Shown: positions 16,789 through 18,035 of the stretch, one piece after another
Position numbering within the stretch: position 1 is the first letter of the stretch
Layout of the letters: the number at the start of each line of letters is the position of its first letter
Assembly: GCA_017475785.1 (NCBI GenBank)
Contig: JAFVEX010000138.1
Coordinates: 1 to 18,035 of the forward strand
Origin: Eubacterium sp.
GTDB taxonomy: Bacteria > Bacillota_A > Clostridia > Lachnospirales > Lachnospiraceae
Direction: 5' to 3'
Length of the DNA: 18,035 nt
Program-made: the position numbers and the translations under genes
Notes under the pieces: generated by a model
Told to the model about the DNA's origin: nothing
What the model saw: only the letters and a program-made list of their open reading frames with translations
Database searches by the model: none

Positions 16789-17646
16789 ATGGCTGTATAT
16801 TATTACACAGAAGACCGCGATCTGCCGGAGCTGCAGGTTTATTCCGGCAGGAAAGAGACGAGGCTGATGCATTACAATGAGCCTGAGCCCGGTCTCTTTC
16901 TTGCCGAGAGCCTGAAGGTGATCTGGCGCGCGCTGGACGCAGGATACGAGCCGATTTCATTTCTGGTGGAAAAAGGAAAGCTTGTGCCGGGACACGGAGA
17001 AGATCTGAACCGGATTTTGTCGCGATGCCCGGAGGATCTGCCTGTCTATGCGGCAGAGCAGATGCTCCTGGAGGAAGTTACATGCTCTCGGCTGACGGGC
17101 GGCGTAGTCTGTGCCATGAAGAGAAAGCACCTTCCGGATCCGGCAGGCTTATTTGCGTCGGCAGGAGAGGATTCCATTAGGAGAATTGCCGTTCTGGAAC
17201 GCGTGGTGAATCCCACCAACCTCGGCGCGATTGTCCGCTCTGCGGCCGCGCTGGGGATGGACGCGGTGCTGTTTACGCCGGACTGCACAGATCCTCTGTA
17301 CAGGCGCGCGATCCGCGTGTCCATGGGCACCGTTTTTCAGATTCCGTGGACCTTCACCGGCAAATATCCCGAAGCTTGGTACGAAAACGGCGTCGACCAT
17401 CTCAAGGAGATGGGATTTCACACAGTTGCAATGGCGCTGCGAAAAGATACCCGCGCAATCGACGACCCCGCGCTTCAAAAACACGAAAAGCTCGCAGTCA
17501 TTCTCGGGACAGAAGGAGACGGTCTCGCAGAGCGCACGATCAACGCGTGTGACGACACGGTAAAAATCCCCATGTCACACGGCGTAGACAGCCTGAATGT
17601 AGCCGCGGCAGGCGCGGTCGCGTTCTGGTGCCTGGGCAGATCCTGA
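16789..17646 (+). CDS. TrmH (SpoU)-family RNA 2'-O-methyltransferase
   Basis: Methylates the 2'-OH of a ribose in tRNA or rRNA using S-adenosylmethionine. The 285-residue protein has an N-terminal substrate-binding region (about 20-110) and a C-terminal SPOUT knot with the three family motifs: NPTNLGAIVRSAAALG (N141, R150), ILGTEGDGL (E242) and IPMSHGVDSLNVAAA (S269, N270). The exact target base is not readable. Start ATG has AGAGAGGA at 16776-16783, 18 bases after the radA stop, so it probably shares the clpC transcript. No strong terminator follows within 60 bases. Confidence 0.92.
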   Translation: MAVYYYTEDRDLPELQVYSGRKETRLMHYNEPEPGLFLAESLKVIWRALDAGYEPISFLVEKGKLVPGHGEDLNRILSRCPEDLPVYAAEQMLLEEVTCSRLTGGVVCAMKRKHLPDPAGLFASAGEDSIRRIAVLERVVNPTNLGAIVRSAAALGMDAVLFTPDCTDPLYRRAIRVSMGTVFQIPWTFTGKYPEAWYENGVDHLKEMGFHTVAMALRKDTRAIDDPALQKHEKLAVILGTEGDGLAERTINACDDTVKIPMSHGVDSLNVAAAGAVAFWCLGRS

Positions 17647-17708
17647 AATTCTTTTCTGTCTCGTGGACAAATGGTATTCATAATATATGCGATTTGGTAT
17701 ATTTTTGC

Positions 17709-17737
17709 TTGACAAGAACGCATGGCTGTGGTAATTT
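17709..17737 (+). promoter_or_regulatory. Promoter of tRNA-Trp
   Basis: Perfect TTGACA at 17709-17714 is followed after 17 bases by TAATTT (17732-17737), which is a weak -10 box but has a TGG extended -10 just before it. The region 17647-17708 shows no gene. Confidence 0.5.
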
Positions 17738-17775
17738 AATATAGCTGTCAGGCAGTTCTGATGACGCCTGATCAA

Positions 17776-17846
17776 AGGGGATTGGTCAAATGGTATGACA
17801 GGAGTCTCCAAAACTCTTAGCGGGAGTTCGATTCTCTCATCCCCTG
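17776..17846 (+). tRNA. tRNA-Trp (anticodon CCA)
   Basis: Folds as a 71-base cloverleaf. Acceptor AGGGGAT (17776-17782) pairs fully with ATCCCCT (17839-17845), discriminator G at 17846. D arm GTC/GAC (17785-17799). Anticodon stem 17801-17805 with 17813-17817, loop CTCCAAA with anticodon CCA at 17808-17810. T arm GGGAG/CTCTC around TTCGATT (17822-17838). The 3' CCA is not encoded and must be added. Discriminator G and the A-U first pair with GGGG fit tryptophan tRNAs of Gram-positive bacteria. Confidence 0.93.
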
Positions 17847-17847
17847 T

Positions 17848-17874
17848 AAAAAACCTGCCTGAGGCAGGTTTTTT
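17848..17874. terminator. Bidirectional terminator after tRNA-Trp
   Basis: CCTGCC (17854-17859) and GGCAGG (17863-17868) pair perfectly around TGA, flanked by six A residues and six T residues (17869-17874), so it works in both directions. It serves the tRNA on the plus strand and the incoming gene on the minus strand, whose stop codon overlaps the T-tract. Confidence 0.85.
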
Positions 17875-18035
17875 AATGCAATCCACAATAATTGTCAATT
17901 CTCCGGTTTCTTTTCTCTAAAAAATCAAGTTCCCGCCTGATAAAACGAAGATATTCATCTACAGTGCCCGGAATGGGATCACTTTCAAATAGTGGTAATG
18001 AATCATCCCACAGGTATACCTGCTGATAATCAGCC
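17873..18035 (-). CDS. C-terminal end of an unrecognised AT-rich gene
   Basis: An open frame enters from the right edge and ends at TAA (complement of 17873-17875), giving 53 residues. The sequence is hydrophilic and charged, with an amphipathic stretch (EYLRFIRRELDFLEKRNRR), and I do not recognise it. Only 16 of its 53 third positions are G or C, clearly lower than the GC-rich genes to its left, which hints at a different origin. The adjacent bidirectional terminator right after its stop supports it being a real gene. The start is outside the window. Confidence 0.6.
   Translation of the reverse strand, partial: ADYQQVYLWDDSLPLFESDPIPGTVDEYLRFIRRELDFLEKRNRRIDNYCGLH

Noticed and set aside
17683..17705. 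AT-only hairpin followed by Ts after the TrmH gene
   Set aside because: The stem is six A-T pairs around a ten-base loop, too weak to call a terminator.

Overview
The window looks like a chromosomal stretch of a moderately GC-rich low-GC-phylum bacterium (Bacillota, class Clostridia, most likely Lachnospiraceae-like). The reasons are strong AGGAGG-type ribosome sites, frequent GTG/TTG starts, sigma-A promoters with extended -10 boxes, a tRNA-Trp without an encoded CCA, the clpC-radA neighbourhood typical of Firmicutes, a single-chain PurL with fused glutaminase of the clostridial kind, and a 10-TM heavy-metal exporter family common in Clostridia. This placement is inferred from gene content, not from a database search.

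Layout. Positions 1-1140 hold a protein with three zinc-ribbon repeats and a C-terminal AP2 DNA-binding domain, with short degenerate repeats on both sides. Positions 1061-4269 are a promoter and a two-gene unit: a putative metal (manganese-type) exporter and the UvrD/PcrA DNA helicase. Positions 4270-4549, between convergent genes, contain a large imperfect palindrome (4360-4534) instead of a canonical terminator. Positions 4550-6191 (minus strand) are a membrane-anchored glycerophosphodiester phosphodiesterase followed by a PAP2-family phosphatase, separated by an 18-bp repeat array. Positions 6192-6528 are a divergent promoter region plus a purL leader made almost wholly of 15-bp degenerate repeats. 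PurL fills 6529-10293, followed by a hairpin leader and a CNNM/CorC-type transporter (10420-11748). A separately promoted SEC-C zinc protein (11861-12364) ends in a terminator. Then comes the unit clpC - unknown 140-residue protein - radA - TrmH-family methyltransferase (12504-17646). The right end holds tRNA-Trp with its promoter, a bidirectional terminator, and the end of an AT-rich gene reading in from the right.

Function. Most genes are housekeeping: DNA repair (PcrA, RadA), protein quality control (ClpC), purine synthesis (PurL), RNA modification (TrmH), metal ion homeostasis (exporter, CorC-like) and phospholipid turnover (GDPD, PAP2). The unusual part lies in the spaces between genes. 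At least three, perhaps four, gene junctions carry locus-specific degenerate tandem repeats (15, 18 or 26 bp). Two of these run straight into the ribosome site of the next gene and are U-poor in the mRNA sense. The palindrome at 4360-4534 is the other element that the genes do not explain. No CRISPR array, insertion sequence, phage module or recognised defence system was found.
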